Positions 1 through 8,328 of a stretch of DNA of 64,000 nucleotides are shown in pieces (the first letter of the stretch is position 1; each line of letters starts with the position of its first letter). Source of the DNA: Acidobacteria bacterium AB60 (lineage in GTDB: Bacteria > Acidobacteriota > Terriglobia > Terriglobales > Acidobacteriaceae); assembly GCA_008682415.1 (NCBI GenBank), contig VANK01000005.1:124001-188000 (forward strand), given 5' to 3'. Both the position numbers and the translations under genes were made by a program. The notes beneath the pieces were generated by a model. It was not told the DNA's origin and ran no database searches. It saw nothing but the letters and a program-made list of their open reading frames with translations.

Positions 1-90
1 TACCCCACATCGCACTGGTGCCCCACATGGCGCTGGTACCCCACATCGCGCTGGTGCCCCACATGGCGCTGGTGCCCCACATCGCGCTGG
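1..90 (-). repeat. 18-bp tandem repeat coding for a WGT hexapeptide array
   Basis: Five consecutive 18-bp units fill the first 90 bases and differ from each other at only a few positions. Read on the minus strand in the frame of the S8 protease they give Ser-Ala-Met-Trp-Gly-Thr repeated without gaps. The array runs off the window, so the copy number is unknown. Units one and three, and two and four, are most alike, which suggests amplification in pairs. Confidence 0.9.
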
Positions 91-1597
91 CGGCGTTCAC
101 CAGTGCAACCTGTCCGGAGGGCCCGACAACGACGGCGGGCGACAGGGCGCTGCCGAGGCCCAGGAACGAGTGGTCCTTGTTATTGAGGGCAGACTGAACA
201 TCGAGGTAGCCCGCTCCCACGGTGAAGGCATCTGCAGAGAGGGTGAAGCTCTGTCCGGTGGTTTGATCGACCGCGGTGCTATACGGCAACAGGTTCTTGA
301 AGGCCGTAAGCATCATGCGGGCCTTGATCTCGTCTGGCGTCAGATGCGGCTCTTGTTCAATCATCAGAGCCGCGGTGGCGCTGACCATGGGCGCCGCGGT
401 GCTGGTGCCGCTCAGAACGAAGTAGGCATCGGAGGGTTTGGCCGGATTTCCGTTGTCTTCATAGAGGCCGCGCTGAATCTCGTTCTGCGGATTCTGCTGA
501 TTCAACAAGAGCGGCTTGTTGTAGAGCGAGATCACCAGATTGCCCGGGGCAACCAGGTCCGGCTTGACGAAGTGATCGAAGGCCGTGGGTCCCTTGGAGG
601 TGTAGCTGGTGGGTACTACGCCGGTGCGGTCGCGGCTGCCCTTGGTATTCATCGCGCCCACCGTGATCACGTAGGGATCGTTGGCGGGAGCGGTGATGGT
701 GCCGTAGCCGTTGGTGTTCTGGCTGTTGTCGCGGCCATCGTTGCCTGCGGCGACGACAACCACGATGCCCGCCCGCCACGCCTGTTCCACGGCCTGGCAG
801 AGAGGATCGACGAGGTAGCTCTCGTAGACCGGGCGTCCCAGCGAGAGGTTGATCACCCGGATGTTATAGACGTTCTTGAGCGCGATGGCCGTCTGGATGG
901 CAGCAATGACGGAGCTTTCAGTGCCGGCGCCGTTGCCATCAAGAACGCGCAGGTTGATGAGCTTCGCACCGCCGGCGATCCCGCGGAAGGTATAGAAGCT
1001 GTGGGGATTGGAGGAGTCGGCTCCATTGCCTGCGATGATGCCGGTCACGTGCGTACCGTGACCGTACTGATCGACTGCGCTGGGGGCGCCCGGCACGAAG
1101 CTGGCGCTGAACGCAATGGATTGCCGGTTCATGTCTTCGGCGGTAGCGATTCCGCTATCGATCACCGCGACGCCCACACCGTTTCCACTGAGCCCCGCCA
1201 GCCAGGCCGCGGGAGCGTTGATGGAGTCGGTGTGATAGTCGTTCACCCAGCTACCGCCCGTAGAGGAGCCGGTGGCATAGACGGGCCGGTCCGGAGAGAT
1301 GTAGGCCACATCGGGTTCGGAGGCGAGATTGGAGATCTGCGAGGCCGGCACAGTATAGACGCCGCTCTGCAACAGACCCAGCTCGCGCTTCAGCTGGCCG
1401 CCGTGTTTGGAGACCTTCTGATGCAGATCCGGGGCAAGAGGACGGTTGAACTGTACGATCACGTCCACCTGACCGGACGCATTCTGCAGATCCTTCGCCG
1501 CCTTCTGAGCCTGAGCGACCCCGCTCAGGCTCGCGAGGACGAAGAGCGCAACAAAGAGCTTTACCATAGGCAATGATTTGAATCGTGCAAGATACAT
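1..1597 (-). CDS. S8 family serine peptidase (subtilase) with C-terminal SAMWGT repeats, 3' end outside window
   Basis: A secreted subtilisin-like protease. An N-terminal signal peptide (about residues 10-30, ending in AQA) is followed by an inhibitor-I9-like prodomain (DVIVQFNRP). The catalytic domain then shows all three triad motifs: VAVIDSG (Asp), GHGTHVTG (His) and SGTSTAAP (Ser). After the domain comes a glycine/alanine-rich stretch and then the tandem SAMWGT array. The ATG at 1597 is preferred because AAGGAG lies six bases upstream; an internal ATG at 1567 is possible. It begins 35 bases after the stop of a paralogous protease gene on the same strand, so both are probably cotranscribed. 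The 3' end, and thus the repeat number and any anchor, are not visible. Confidence 0.88.
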   Translation of the reverse strand, partial: MYLARFKSLPMVKLFVALFVLASLSGVAQAQKAAKDLQNASGQVDVIVQFNRPLAPDLHQKVSKHGGQLKRELGLLQSGVYTVPASQISNLASEPDVAYISPDRPVYATGSSTGGSWVNDYHTDSINAPAAWLAGLSGNGVGVAVIDSGIATAEDMNRQSIAFSASFVPGAPSAVDQYGHGTHVTGIIAGNGADSSNPHSFYTFRGIAGGAKLINLRVLDGNGAGTESSVIAAIQTAIALKNVYNIRVINLSLGRPVYESYLVDPLCQAVEQAWRAGIVVVVAAGNDGRDNSQNTNGYGTITAPANDPYVITVGAMNTKGSRDRTGVVPTSYTSKGPTAFDHFVKPDLVAPGNLVISLYNKPLLLNQQNPQNEIQRGLYEDNGNPAKPSDAYFVLSGTSTAAPMVSATAALMIEQEPHLTPDEIKARMMLTAFKNLLPYSTAVDQTTGQSFTLSADAFTVGAGYLDVQSALNNKDHSFLGLGSALSPAVVVGPSGQVALVNAASAMWGTSAMWGTSAMWGTSAMWGTSAMWG

Positions 1598-1632
1598 ATG
1601 CAACTCCTTCGTAGCCTCGTGAACCTCCGAGG

Positions 1633-3504
1633 TCAGAAAAGGTCTCCCTGTCCGGTGGAATTCTGGTCCGTTGTACTTGTGCCCCAAAGAATGCTGGTGC
1701 CCCACAGAACGCTCGAAGCCGAGCTGGCGTTGGATCCCCATAGAATGCTCTCTCCCGCGAGCGTGTAAGTGCCCCACAAAATGGATTGTCCGTAGACGTT
1801 GGTACCCCACAAAACCGAGTCGCCGAAGACAGCGCGGGTGCCCCACAGAATGGAGCGGCTGGCGAGCACGGAGTTGTCGCCGGGCATCAACACGACGTGC
1901 CCCTTGTCATCCAGTGCGGCGTGTGGGGACATCGCGCTTCCCATTCTCGGCAGCACCAATTCGTTGCTGGCGAGAGCAGCCTTGATGTCCAGGTAGCCTG
2001 CACCCACGGTGAAGATGTCGGCTTGAAGATCATAGGTGTGGCCGCTGACCGGGTCGGTGGCCACGGCGGCGGGTATCAGATTCTTGAAGGCAGTCTTCAT
2101 CAACCGCGCCTTCACCTGATCAGGTGTGAGCGAGGGATTCTTCTCAAGAAGCAAGGCCGCGGCGCCGCTCACCATGGGGGCCGCCATGCTGGTTCCGCTC
2201 AGATAGAAGTACGTGTCCGACGGACCACCATGATAGATCCTGCTGAAGGCGAACCTTGCGCCCGGAGCTTCGACGGCAAGGTCCGCGCCACCGTTGGTCT
2301 GCGTTCCGGCAAATGATTCGTCGGTTCTGGTAAAAGCGCCCGGCGTGTACGCGGAGAGAGGCACGGCATTCTCCGGCAGCTGATGTGCGAGGGATTCGAC
2401 GGGAGTATAGAGAGAGATGGTTCGATTGCCGGGCGCCACAATGTCCGGCTTGACGATGTGATCCCAGAGCGACGGGCCCTTCGAGGTGTAGCTTGTGGGA
2501 ACATCATCGGTGCGATCGGCCGTTCCCATGGTATTCATGGCGCCGACGGTGATCACGTAGGGATCATTGCCGGGCGCCGTGATGGTTCCATACCCATCTG
2601 TCCCGAGAGAAGTGTCCCGCCCCTCGTTGCCGGCTGCGACCACGACCACAATGCCCGCAGACCAGGCCTGCTCCACTGCCTGGCACAGCGGATCGAGCTT
2701 ATAGCTCTCGAACACGCCCCTGCCCAGCGACAGGTTGATGACGCGAATGTTATAGACGTTCTTGAGACGGATCGCGGTCTCGATGGCGGCAATCACCTGG
2801 CTATCGGTTCCGGCTCCGTTTTGATCGAGAGCGCGCAAGTTGATGAGGTGTACCCCTGGCGCAATTCCCCGGAAGGTATAGGTGAAGTTGGAGCCGCTCG
2901 ACTTGCTTCCGTTGCCGGCCAGGATGCCTGCGACGTGGGTTCCGTGCCCATAGGAGTCAAAGGTGCTGCCAAGGTCGCCGCGCACGAAGTTCTGCGAGTA
3001 GACGACGTCAAACTTCTTGCCGTGCAGATCCGGCATGTCTTCCATGCCGCTGTCAATTACCGCGACGCCGATGCCGGAGCCGTCTAGTCCACGCGACCAC
3101 GCGGCGGGAGCGTTCACCGCCTCGGTGTGATAGTCGAGCGTGGGAACGGGAGAACTGATGGTGGTGCTGTGAACCGGCCGGTCGGGCGACACATACAAGA
3201 CCTCCGGGTCGGATTCCAGATCGGAAAGCGCCGAGGCGGGGATACGATAGGCGCCGCCGCGCAGGGTGCCAAACTCCTGTTTCACGATGGCGCCGCGACG
3301 CATGAGCCTTTGGTGTTCCCGCGCACCGGGCGAGTTGCGATACTGAACGATCACATCGATCTGCTCGCTCCCTTCCCGCCCGGCGAGCTCGCTCGCGACC
3401 TTGGAAGGGTTCGCCTGAGCGAATCCGCCACCGCGGAGAACCAGTGCGGCAAGGCCGAGAAGCGCGCTTCTCGTCGCAATCCTTCGCAAAGGTTCTTGTC
3501 TCAT
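1633..3504 (-). CDS. S8 family serine peptidase (subtilase) with C-terminal LWGT repeats
   Basis: A 623-residue secreted subtilase and the upstream paralogue of the next protease. The start at 3504 (MRQEPLRR) follows AAGGGAAG and leads directly into a signal peptide ending near GGFAQA; the reading frame stays open further upstream, but that part has no signal-peptide character. A prodomain (IDVIVQYRN) precedes the triad motifs VAVIDSG, GHGTHVAG and SGTSMAAP. The last 75 residues contain six S-[IV]-L-W-G-[TS] motifs spaced 6 to 12 residues apart, less regular than in the neighbouring paralogue. The role of the repeats is unknown; by analogy with other surface repeat arrays they may be structural or act in adhesion or anchoring. 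Confidence 0.9.
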   Translation of the reverse strand: MRQEPLRRIATRSALLGLAALVLRGGGFAQANPSKVASELAGREGSEQIDVIVQYRNSPGAREHQRLMRRGAIVKQEFGTLRGGAYRIPASALSDLESDPEVLYVSPDRPVHSTTISSPVPTLDYHTEAVNAPAAWSRGLDGSGIGVAVIDSGMEDMPDLHGKKFDVVYSQNFVRGDLGSTFDSYGHGTHVAGILAGNGSKSSGSNFTYTFRGIAPGVHLINLRALDQNGAGTDSQVIAAIETAIRLKNVYNIRVINLSLGRGVFESYKLDPLCQAVEQAWSAGIVVVVAAGNEGRDTSLGTDGYGTITAPGNDPYVITVGAMNTMGTADRTDDVPTSYTSKGPSLWDHIVKPDIVAPGNRTISLYTPVESLAHQLPENAVPLSAYTPGAFTRTDESFAGTQTNGGADLAVEAPGARFAFSRIYHGGPSDTYFYLSGTSMAAPMVSGAAALLLEKNPSLTPDQVKARLMKTAFKNLIPAAVATDPVSGHTYDLQADIFTVGAGYLDIKAALASNELVLPRMGSAMSPHAALDDKGHVVLMPGDNSVLASRSILWGTRAVFGDSVLWGTNVYGQSILWGTYTLAGESILWGSNASSASSVLWGTSILWGTSTTDQNSTGQGDLF

Positions 3505-4075
3505 TGTTCTTCCCTTATAGCTATTTGCATCTGCAATCCTGTAGCCCGTCGGCGATATCCCAGTTGAGGTCCTAAGCAAATCGGTTATCAGCCAATCAAT
3601 CTTTGCGTCCCGTATCAATCCGGGCCAGTCTGAGCGTCGCACTGCTTGCGAGTACTCCAGAGGATGGTCACGAACGGAACAATATGAACCGATTCTGAAC
3701 GTCCGGCGGTGGTTTGGCTAGATGACTACCGGAATGCCATGATCCCGCTTTCGTGGTATTTCTCGTGCAGTTGCACACCATGTCCCGGTTGGCTCACACG
3801 ATAGTGCTATCTTCCAGTTGCGTTTGATATGTCACATTCTTAGATCAAGGGGCCGGATATTTGATCGCGGCCAAAGATATATGAAGAATGGCAAGAAAGA
3901 TTACACGAACACTGGAATGACTAAGTCTCGATGACGAGCGACGTCACTTATTCCCTCAGATCACCTAGGTAACGGTACTTGAGCGTGGGTTGAGTCATCG
4001 CACAAGGTCCGGAACGGCGCGGGCATTCCAGGGGCTGACAGGCCCTCTCGCGCAAGAACGTGGAGCATTCCCGGA
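3505..4075. other. 571-bp divergent intergenic region
   Basis: Lies between the protease pair (minus) and the c-di-GMP/ABC operon (plus), so it must carry at least two promoters. It is visibly richer in A and T than the flanking genes. I could not pick out a convincing -35/-10 pair, terminator or small gene in it. Confidence 0.5.
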
Positions 4076-6673
4076 ATGGCTTCTTCTCTACCAAAGCGAG
4101 CGATCGCATACGTACTGCTGACTGCTGCGCTGGGTTCCTGGGCTTTGGGAACAGCCCTCTTTCACTGGCGCTCTGCCAACCTGCTGCAGTTTGGGTGTTA
4201 CCTGGCGATCGCGATGTTCGCCTCGACGCTCAAGGTGAGGCTTCCGGGAATCGAAAGCACCATGTCGGTGCACTTTCTATTTATCCTGCTTGGCATCCTG
4301 GAGCTGTCGCATTCAGAGACGATGGTGCTGGCCTGCGGGGCGGCGCTTTTGCAGAGCGTGTGGAATACCAAGAAGCGGCCCGAGCTGCTGAAGGTCATCT
4401 TCAATGTAGGCATGACGGCCAACGCCGTGTGGGTGACCTACCAGGCGTACTGGCTGGCGGCAGCTCTTCTGCATAATCGGATTCCGCTCCTGCTCCTGGT
4501 GGTGGGCACTTCGTACTTCATCATGAACACCGGCCCGGTATCCATCGTGATCGCGCTCAGCCAGCGTAGCTCGATCCGGAATACCTGGTCTCTCACCTAC
4601 TTCTGGTCGTTTCCGTACTACCTGGCGGGCGCGGCGATTGCGGGCCTCGTCGATGTCTGCAATCGGTATGTTGGCTGGGAAACCGCGCTTCTTGTGGCTC
4701 CGGTCATGTACTGGATCTTCCGGACCTACTACATCTATCTCGCCCGTCTCGAGGAAGAGAAGAAGCGCGCCGAGATCGAGGCTCTGCACGCCGAGGCTGA
4801 GAAGAGCCACGTGCAGCAGGTATGCGCTCTTCACCTCCGTACCATTGAGGGCCTGGCGCTCGCCATTGAAGCCAAGGATCATACGACCCACTCGCACCTG
4901 CAGCGTGTGAGAACGTATGCCATTGAAATCGCCAAGGACCTGGCGCTCAGCGAAGACGAGTTGGACGCTCTGCGCGCCGCCGCGTTGCTGCACGACATCG
5001 GCAAGCTCGGGGTTCCCGACCACATCATTAACAAGCCAGGACGCCTGACGCCCGAGGAGTTCGAAAAGGTCAAGACGCACACCATCGTTGGCGCGGAGAT
5101 CATTGAGAAGGTCGCGTTCCCTTATCCTGTGGCGCCGATCGTCCGCTCGCATCATGAAAAGTGGAACGGCGAGGGATACCCCGATGGTCTCAAGGGGGAG
5201 GAGATCCCGATGGGCGCGCGCATTCTCGCGGTGGTCGACTGCCTCGACGCGCTCGCCTCAGACCGGCAGTATCGCAAGGCCCTGCCGCTCGGCGAAGCAA
5301 TGGCAGAGGTAGCCAGGGAAGCGGGCAAATCCTTTGATCCGCGCGTGGTCGAGGTTTTGCAGCGCCGTTATCTGGAGTTCGAGAATCTCACCATCAAGAA
5401 CGGGAACGAGAACCCGATCGATGCACTCAATCTGAGCGCGACGGTGGAGCGCGGTCTTCGCCCGGCCGCCGGCTTTGAGAGCGGATCGGAGAAGACCGGA
5501 GACCAGGTCGACTTCCTCTCCTCCATCGCCTCAGCCCGGCAGGAGGCGTACACCCTGTTTGAGCTGAGCCAGGACATCGGCAACTCACTCAGCCTGACCG
5601 AGACCCTGTCTCTGGTGGCGATGCGCTTGCAGAAGCTGGTGCCGTACGAGTCGATCGCCGTCTTCGTGCGCGACAAGGATCTGCTCATCCCGGAGTTTGT
5701 GAGTGGGGACTACGCGCGGGTGTTGGCCTCTCTGCGGGTGCCGATCGGCACTGGGCTCTGCGGGTGGGTGGCTGCACACCTCCGTCCCATCATCAACGGG
5801 AACCCGATCGTTGAGACCGGCATCGCCATGACGCCCAATGCCTCCATCGGCCTGCGTTCCGCGCTTGCGGTTCCGTTCGAAAGCGTCAATGGGATCGTAG
5901 GTGTGCTGACTCTTTATCGCGCCGATCCTGACGCGTTTACGAACGATCATCTCCGCGTTGTGCAGGTCATTACCTCGCGCGTGGCTATGTTTATTGACAA
6001 TGCGCTGAAGTATCGCGAGGCCGAGTCGTCCGCCACCATGGACTACCTGACCGGGATGGCCAACGCGCGCGCATTATCCGTCCATCTGGAGAAGGAACTG
6101 GCGCGGTGCGAACGCGAGCAATCCAGCGTGGGCATCATGGTCTGCGACCTTGACGGGTTCAAAGAGATCAACGATCACTTCGGGCATCTCGCTGGAGACA
6201 AGGTGCTGAAGTCATTCGCCTCTTCGATGAGGATTGTTTGCCGCGAGTACGACTACGCGGCCCGCATGGGCGGGGACGAGTTTGTGATCATCGCTCCGGG
6301 CATGACTGAAGCGGCGATGAGCGACAGGTCTGAGCTGCTCAATGCGCTCGCGAAACAGGCGGGGCGAGACGTGTGCGGAGCGGACTTCCTTTCGCTCAGC
6401 GCGGGAGCGGCATTCTACCCAGCCGATGGCATCACCGCGGAGCAACTGCTGGCGGAAGCGGACCGAAGGATGTATGCGGCCAAGAAGAAGCAGCATGAGA
6501 TGGCCAAGGGCCGGCCGGTGATTGCCACACGCGAGCGCCAGCTTCCGGGCGAAGTGGAGCGGCGCACCGACGCGTCCGAGAGTATTTCGAGGCAATCGGA
6601 GCGCAAGGAACCTGTCGCCGTCGAGTTCGGAAGGCGCTGGTCGAGAACCCCGTATAACCTGCAGGGCCTATGA
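4076..6673 (+). CDS. Membrane-bound HD-GYP / GAF / GGDEF cyclic-di-GMP enzyme
   Basis: An 865-residue sensor able in principle both to make and to hydrolyse c-di-GMP. Residues 1 to about 220 form several hydrophobic segments (a membrane sensor I cannot name). An HD-GYP domain follows, with HDIGKLG near 305 and HHEKWNGEGYP near 358, the signature of active phosphodiesterases. A GAF-like domain occupies about 480-650. The C-terminal GGDEF domain has MGGDEF near 731, preceded by a REYD inhibitory-site motif at the usual five-residue spacing, so product-inhibited cyclase activity is plausible. The stop codon overlaps the ATG of the next permease gene (ATGA), making this the first gene of a transporter operon. 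Why a c-di-GMP enzyme leads a peptide importer is not known. Confidence 0.92.
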   Translation: MASSLPKRAIAYVLLTAALGSWALGTALFHWRSANLLQFGCYLAIAMFASTLKVRLPGIESTMSVHFLFILLGILELSHSETMVLACGAALLQSVWNTKKRPELLKVIFNVGMTANAVWVTYQAYWLAAALLHNRIPLLLLVVGTSYFIMNTGPVSIVIALSQRSSIRNTWSLTYFWSFPYYLAGAAIAGLVDVCNRYVGWETALLVAPVMYWIFRTYYIYLARLEEEKKRAEIEALHAEAEKSHVQQVCALHLRTIEGLALAIEAKDHTTHSHLQRVRTYAIEIAKDLALSEDELDALRAAALLHDIGKLGVPDHIINKPGRLTPEEFEKVKTHTIVGAEIIEKVAFPYPVAPIVRSHHEKWNGEGYPDGLKGEEIPMGARILAVVDCLDALASDRQYRKALPLGEAMAEVAREAGKSFDPRVVEVLQRRYLEFENLTIKNGNENPIDALNLSATVERGLRPAAGFESGSEKTGDQVDFLSSIASARQEAYTLFELSQDIGNSLSLTETLSLVAMRLQKLVPYESIAVFVRDKDLLIPEFVSGDYARVLASLRVPIGTGLCGWVAAHLRPIINGNPIVETGIAMTPNASIGLRSALAVPFESVNGIVGVLTLYRADPDAFTNDHLRVVQVITSRVAMFIDNALKYREAESSATMDYLTGMANARALSVHLEKELARCEREQSSVGIMVCDLDGFKEINDHFGHLAGDKVLKSFASSMRIVCREYDYAARMGGDEFVIIAPGMTEAAMSDRSELLNALAKQAGRDVCGADFLSLSAGAAFYPADGITAEQLLAEADRRMYAAKKKQHEMAKGRPVIATRERQLPGEVERRTDASESISRQSERKEPVAVEFGRRWSRTPYNLQGL

Positions 6674-7524
6674 GCACCCTCGTCAAGTGCGCAGCCAGGA
6701 CACTTCTTGTCGTGATCATCGCAGGATTTTTGGGCGCTACCCTGGTGCGCCTTGCCCCCGGCTACGGTGTGGCCGAAGAAGAACTAGACGCGCGCCTGAA
6801 TGCGGACAGCGTCCAGGCGCTGCGGGACGCACACCGCGACCGGGGCACTATCTTCAGCTTCTATCTACGGGTTGCGCAAAGAATGCTGCATGGCGACTTG
6901 GGATTCTCTGACGCGATGCAGGAGCCGGTACGGCAATTGATCGCCGAGAGATTTCCGGAGACGCTGAAGTCAGTTGGCTTTGGCCTCAGTCTCGGATGGG
7001 CCATCGGCCTGAGCCTCGCGATTCTAAGCGTGACGGCACGCTCTGCCGCCGTGGATGTGGGAACTGGATTGCTGGCGACACTTGCCCTGTGCACGCCTGC
7101 GGCGGTTCTGGCCCTCCTCTGTGTTCTAGCGCAAGCGCCGGGACGCATCGTTATTGCGGCAACGATCTTTCCCAAGGTCTTTCAGTACGGGCGCAATCTC
7201 CTGTTGAAGAATGCCGCTCTCCCGCATGTGTTGTCGGCGCATGCCCGCGGGCTGGGCCGTTCGCGTATCTTTTTGCGGCACACGGTTCCGTTGGCGGCCC
7301 CTCAGCTTCTGGCCGTCGCCGGAGTAACCGTGGGGATCGCGTTCACAACGGCGATTCCCGTGGAGGCGCTCTGTGACATGCCGGGTATCGGCCAGCTCGC
7401 GTGGAAGGCCGCTTTGGCCCGCGATCTCGAGCTCCTGGTGATTCTTACCATGATCGTGGCCACCGTAACCCTGGTCGCCAATTCCACGGCGGAATTGCTC
7501 GGCAAAGCCGCGGCACACAGGTAG
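6670..7524 (+). CDS. Peptide/nickel-type ABC transporter permease, DppB family
   Basis: Inner-membrane permease of 284 residues with about six hydrophobic segments. The N-terminal helix and the extracytoplasmic loop (LVRLAPGYGV, then YLRVAQRMLHGDLGFS) are typical of DppB/OppB proteins. The C-terminal half carries the cytoplasmic coupling loop (ARGLGRSRIFLRHTVPLAAPQLL). It is somewhat shorter than usual (about 305-340). It overlaps the upstream signalling gene by four bases, and its stop is directly followed by the start of the second permease, so translation is coupled through the operon. Confidence 0.9.
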   Translation: MSTLVKCAARTLLVVIIAGFLGATLVRLAPGYGVAEEELDARLNADSVQALRDAHRDRGTIFSFYLRVAQRMLHGDLGFSDAMQEPVRQLIAERFPETLKSVGFGLSLGWAIGLSLAILSVTARSAAVDVGTGLLATLALCTPAAVLALLCVLAQAPGRIVIAATIFPKVFQYGRNLLLKNAALPHVLSAHARGLGRSRIFLRHTVPLAAPQLLAVAGVTVGIAFTTAIPVEALCDMPGIGQLAWKAALARDLELLVILTMIVATVTLVANSTAELLGKAAAHR

Positions 7525-8328
7525 ATGATGAAACGCGCGCGCCTCCTCGCAGTTGTCTTTCTCGGCCTTGTCACCGTGAGCTCGGTGCTGGCCAGCGTGC
7601 TGGCGCCGGCGCATTACTCCCATCAATTTCGCGACGATCCAGACGCGGCATGTTCCTGGCACCACCCGCTGGGCACCGACGACCTCGGGCGCGACCGCTT
7701 CTCCAGGCTGCTCTATGGAACGCGCGTCTCACTCTTCCTTGCACCCGCGGCTGCCCTGATCTCCACCATTCTGGCGGCGTTGATCGGGGGCATCGCTGTC
7801 TTCTCGAATAAGTGGGCCGAACAGGCAGTCATGTCGGTGACGGACCTGTTTCTTTCCCTGCCGTGGCTGTTCCTGGTCATCACGATCCGTGCGCTTCTGC
7901 CGCTCAACGTCGCCCCGCTCACCTCCGTGATTATCACCTTTGCTCTCCTCGGCAGTTTGGGTTGGGCGGGCGCAGCACGCGTGGTGTGTGCCGATACGCG
8001 ACGACTCTGTGAGTCCGACTTCATGCTGCACGCGCGTGCCTCCGGGTTCACCGGCTTCCGGCTTCTATGGCGCCATCTTCTTCCCAACCTGCGGCCCGTG
8101 TTGCTGGCTCAATTCTGGATCTCGATTCCTGTCTTCATCCTGTCTGAAACCAACTTGAGCATTCTGGGTCTTGGGGTCGCAGAGCCTTTGCCCTCGTGGG
8201 GAAGCCTTCTGCGGGAGTTGGAGGGCTTCTCCCTTCTCTCCGCCCGGCCCTGGCAGTTCGCCTCACTCATTCTTCTCGTGGCCACGGTGAGTTGTTTCCA
8301 CGTGGCCATGCAAAGCGAGGAAGCATGA
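7525..8328 (+). CDS. Peptide/nickel-type ABC transporter permease, DppC family
   Basis: Second permease subunit, 267 residues. The motif HPLGTDDLGRDRFSRLLYG near residue 50 is the hallmark of DppC/OppC proteins. The coupling loop (ARASGFTGFRLLWRHLLPN) lies near residue 170, and LSILGLGVAEPLPSWG near 210 is also family-typical. About six membrane segments are visible. The ATG follows the DppB stop with no gap; a second in-frame ATG comes immediately after. The stop overlaps the ATG of the binding-protein gene. It should pair with the DppB-type subunit to form the membrane channel. Confidence 0.92.
   Translation: MMKRARLLAVVFLGLVTVSSVLASVLAPAHYSHQFRDDPDAACSWHHPLGTDDLGRDRFSRLLYGTRVSLFLAPAAALISTILAALIGGIAVFSNKWAEQAVMSVTDLFLSLPWLFLVITIRALLPLNVAPLTSVIITFALLGSLGWAGAARVVCADTRRLCESDFMLHARASGFTGFRLLWRHLLPNLRPVLLAQFWISIPVFILSETNLSILGLGVAEPLPSWGSLLRELEGFSLLSARPWQFASLILLVATVSCFHVAMQSEEA

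Noticed and set aside
1..90. Short regular repeats that could suggest a CRISPR array
   Set aside because: The 18-bp units are directly adjacent with no spacers and are in frame with a protease; they code for a peptide repeat.
170..1576. Long plus-strand open frame of 468 codons opposite the first subtilase
   Set aside because: The minus strand encodes a complete subtilase triad in this interval; the plus frame is a high-GC antisense shadow with no domain or start signal.
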